Position numbers and translations under genes: made by a program
Part shown: piece after piece, positions 37,498 to 37,619 of the stretch
Layout: each line of letters begins with the position of its first letter
How positions within the stretch are numbered: the stretch's first letter is position 1
Notes under the pieces: model-generated
Seen by the model: only the letters and a program-made list of their open reading frames with translations
Told to the model about the DNA's origin: nothing
Databases searched by the model: none
Virus record (IMG/VR): IMGVR_UViG_3300037529_000004
Coordinates: 1 to 37,619 of that record
Length of the DNA: 37,619 nt
Origin: a virus
Direction: 5' to 3' (one strand)

Positions 37498-37619
37498 GAT
37501 ATTGAGTTGTGTTGTTGCTGTGGTGTAAGGGCGACGCTACTACAAGGTGAGACAGCACAAGTACAAACCCCACCAGGGGGGGGGGGGAGGTACAAACACA
37601 AACCCGCCAGGAGTATGCC
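37498..37619. repeat. terS upstream region with G12 run and direct repeats
   Basis: 122 bp before terS. Two direct copies of a GTACAAACCCC-ACCAGG-type motif (about 37561-37576 and 37601-37611, ACAAACCCCACCAGG and ACAAACCCGCCAGG) flank a run of 12 G (37576-37587) followed by AGGTAC. The remainder (37501-37545) is GT-rich. In cos phages the packaging site lies upstream of terS, so this could be part of it. The G run may also reflect a sequencing or assembly uncertainty. Confidence 0.45.

Overview
The window looks like a complete or nearly complete genome of a tailed (siphovirus-like) phage, about 37.6 kb and rich in G+C. It has a full head-tail morphogenesis set (small and large terminase, HK97-type portal, protease-capsid fusion, connectors, tail tube, tail-assembly chaperones, tape measure, tail tip, fibers), a replication module, a recombination module and a repressor switch. 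Use of TTG/GTG starts, a PEP-CTERM cargo protein and the family types point to a Gram-negative proteobacterial host with an exosortase system. I cannot name the host further. An HNH gene sits at the extreme left end on the minus strand and the small terminase at the extreme right on the same strand. If the ends are joined they form the usual HNH-terS-terL order, so the window is probably a circular or circularly permuted molecule opened just upstream of terS.

Layout. (1) 24-738: HNH endonuclease (-) and a divergent secreted Cys-rich protein (+). (2) 916-8879, minus strand, read right to left from the switch: small DNA-binding-like protein, HNH, DEAD/DEAH-like helicase, ParB-motif phage protein, VRR-NUC nuclease, small protein, PEP-CTERM surface protein, small protein, a 413-bp leader with two copies of a double-hairpin repeat, a protein of unknown function, a VirE/VapE-type helicase-primase, a tract of iteron-like repeats, and a DUF6456-like protein. 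Most starts overlap the preceding stop, so this is one translationally coupled early operon. (3) 8880-9422: divergent control region with AATTTTC/GAAAATT palindromes and a helix-turn-helix repressor (+). (4) 9785-13608, plus strand: small membrane protein, small proteins, a frame-disrupted gene, a YqaJ-type exonuclease, a RecT/Bet-type annealase, a perfect chromosomal-type parS core, and a small conserved protein. (5) 13720-37497, minus strand: the late operon, converging on (4) at a strong intrinsic terminator (13611-13635).

How it works together. The repressor and its palindromes probably control the early operon. The helicase/primase and nuclease genes replicate the genome, and exonuclease plus annealase supply recombination. 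Terminase, portal and capsid package it, and the tail module with a glycine-rich fiber and an S74-type self-cleaving fiber makes the host-contact apparatus. No integrase, excisionase, endolysin, holin or spanin could be recognised.

Most unusual points: a 14/14 parS palindrome beside the recombination genes; a complete PEP-CTERM protein inside the replication operon; a duplicated two-hairpin leader upstream of the primase region that resembles P4 CI / P1 C4 immunity RNAs in layout; a tandemly duplicated tail gene; a protease-scaffold-capsid fusion placed before, not after, the portal; and a homing-type HNH with duplicated Cys/His modules between capsid and portal.
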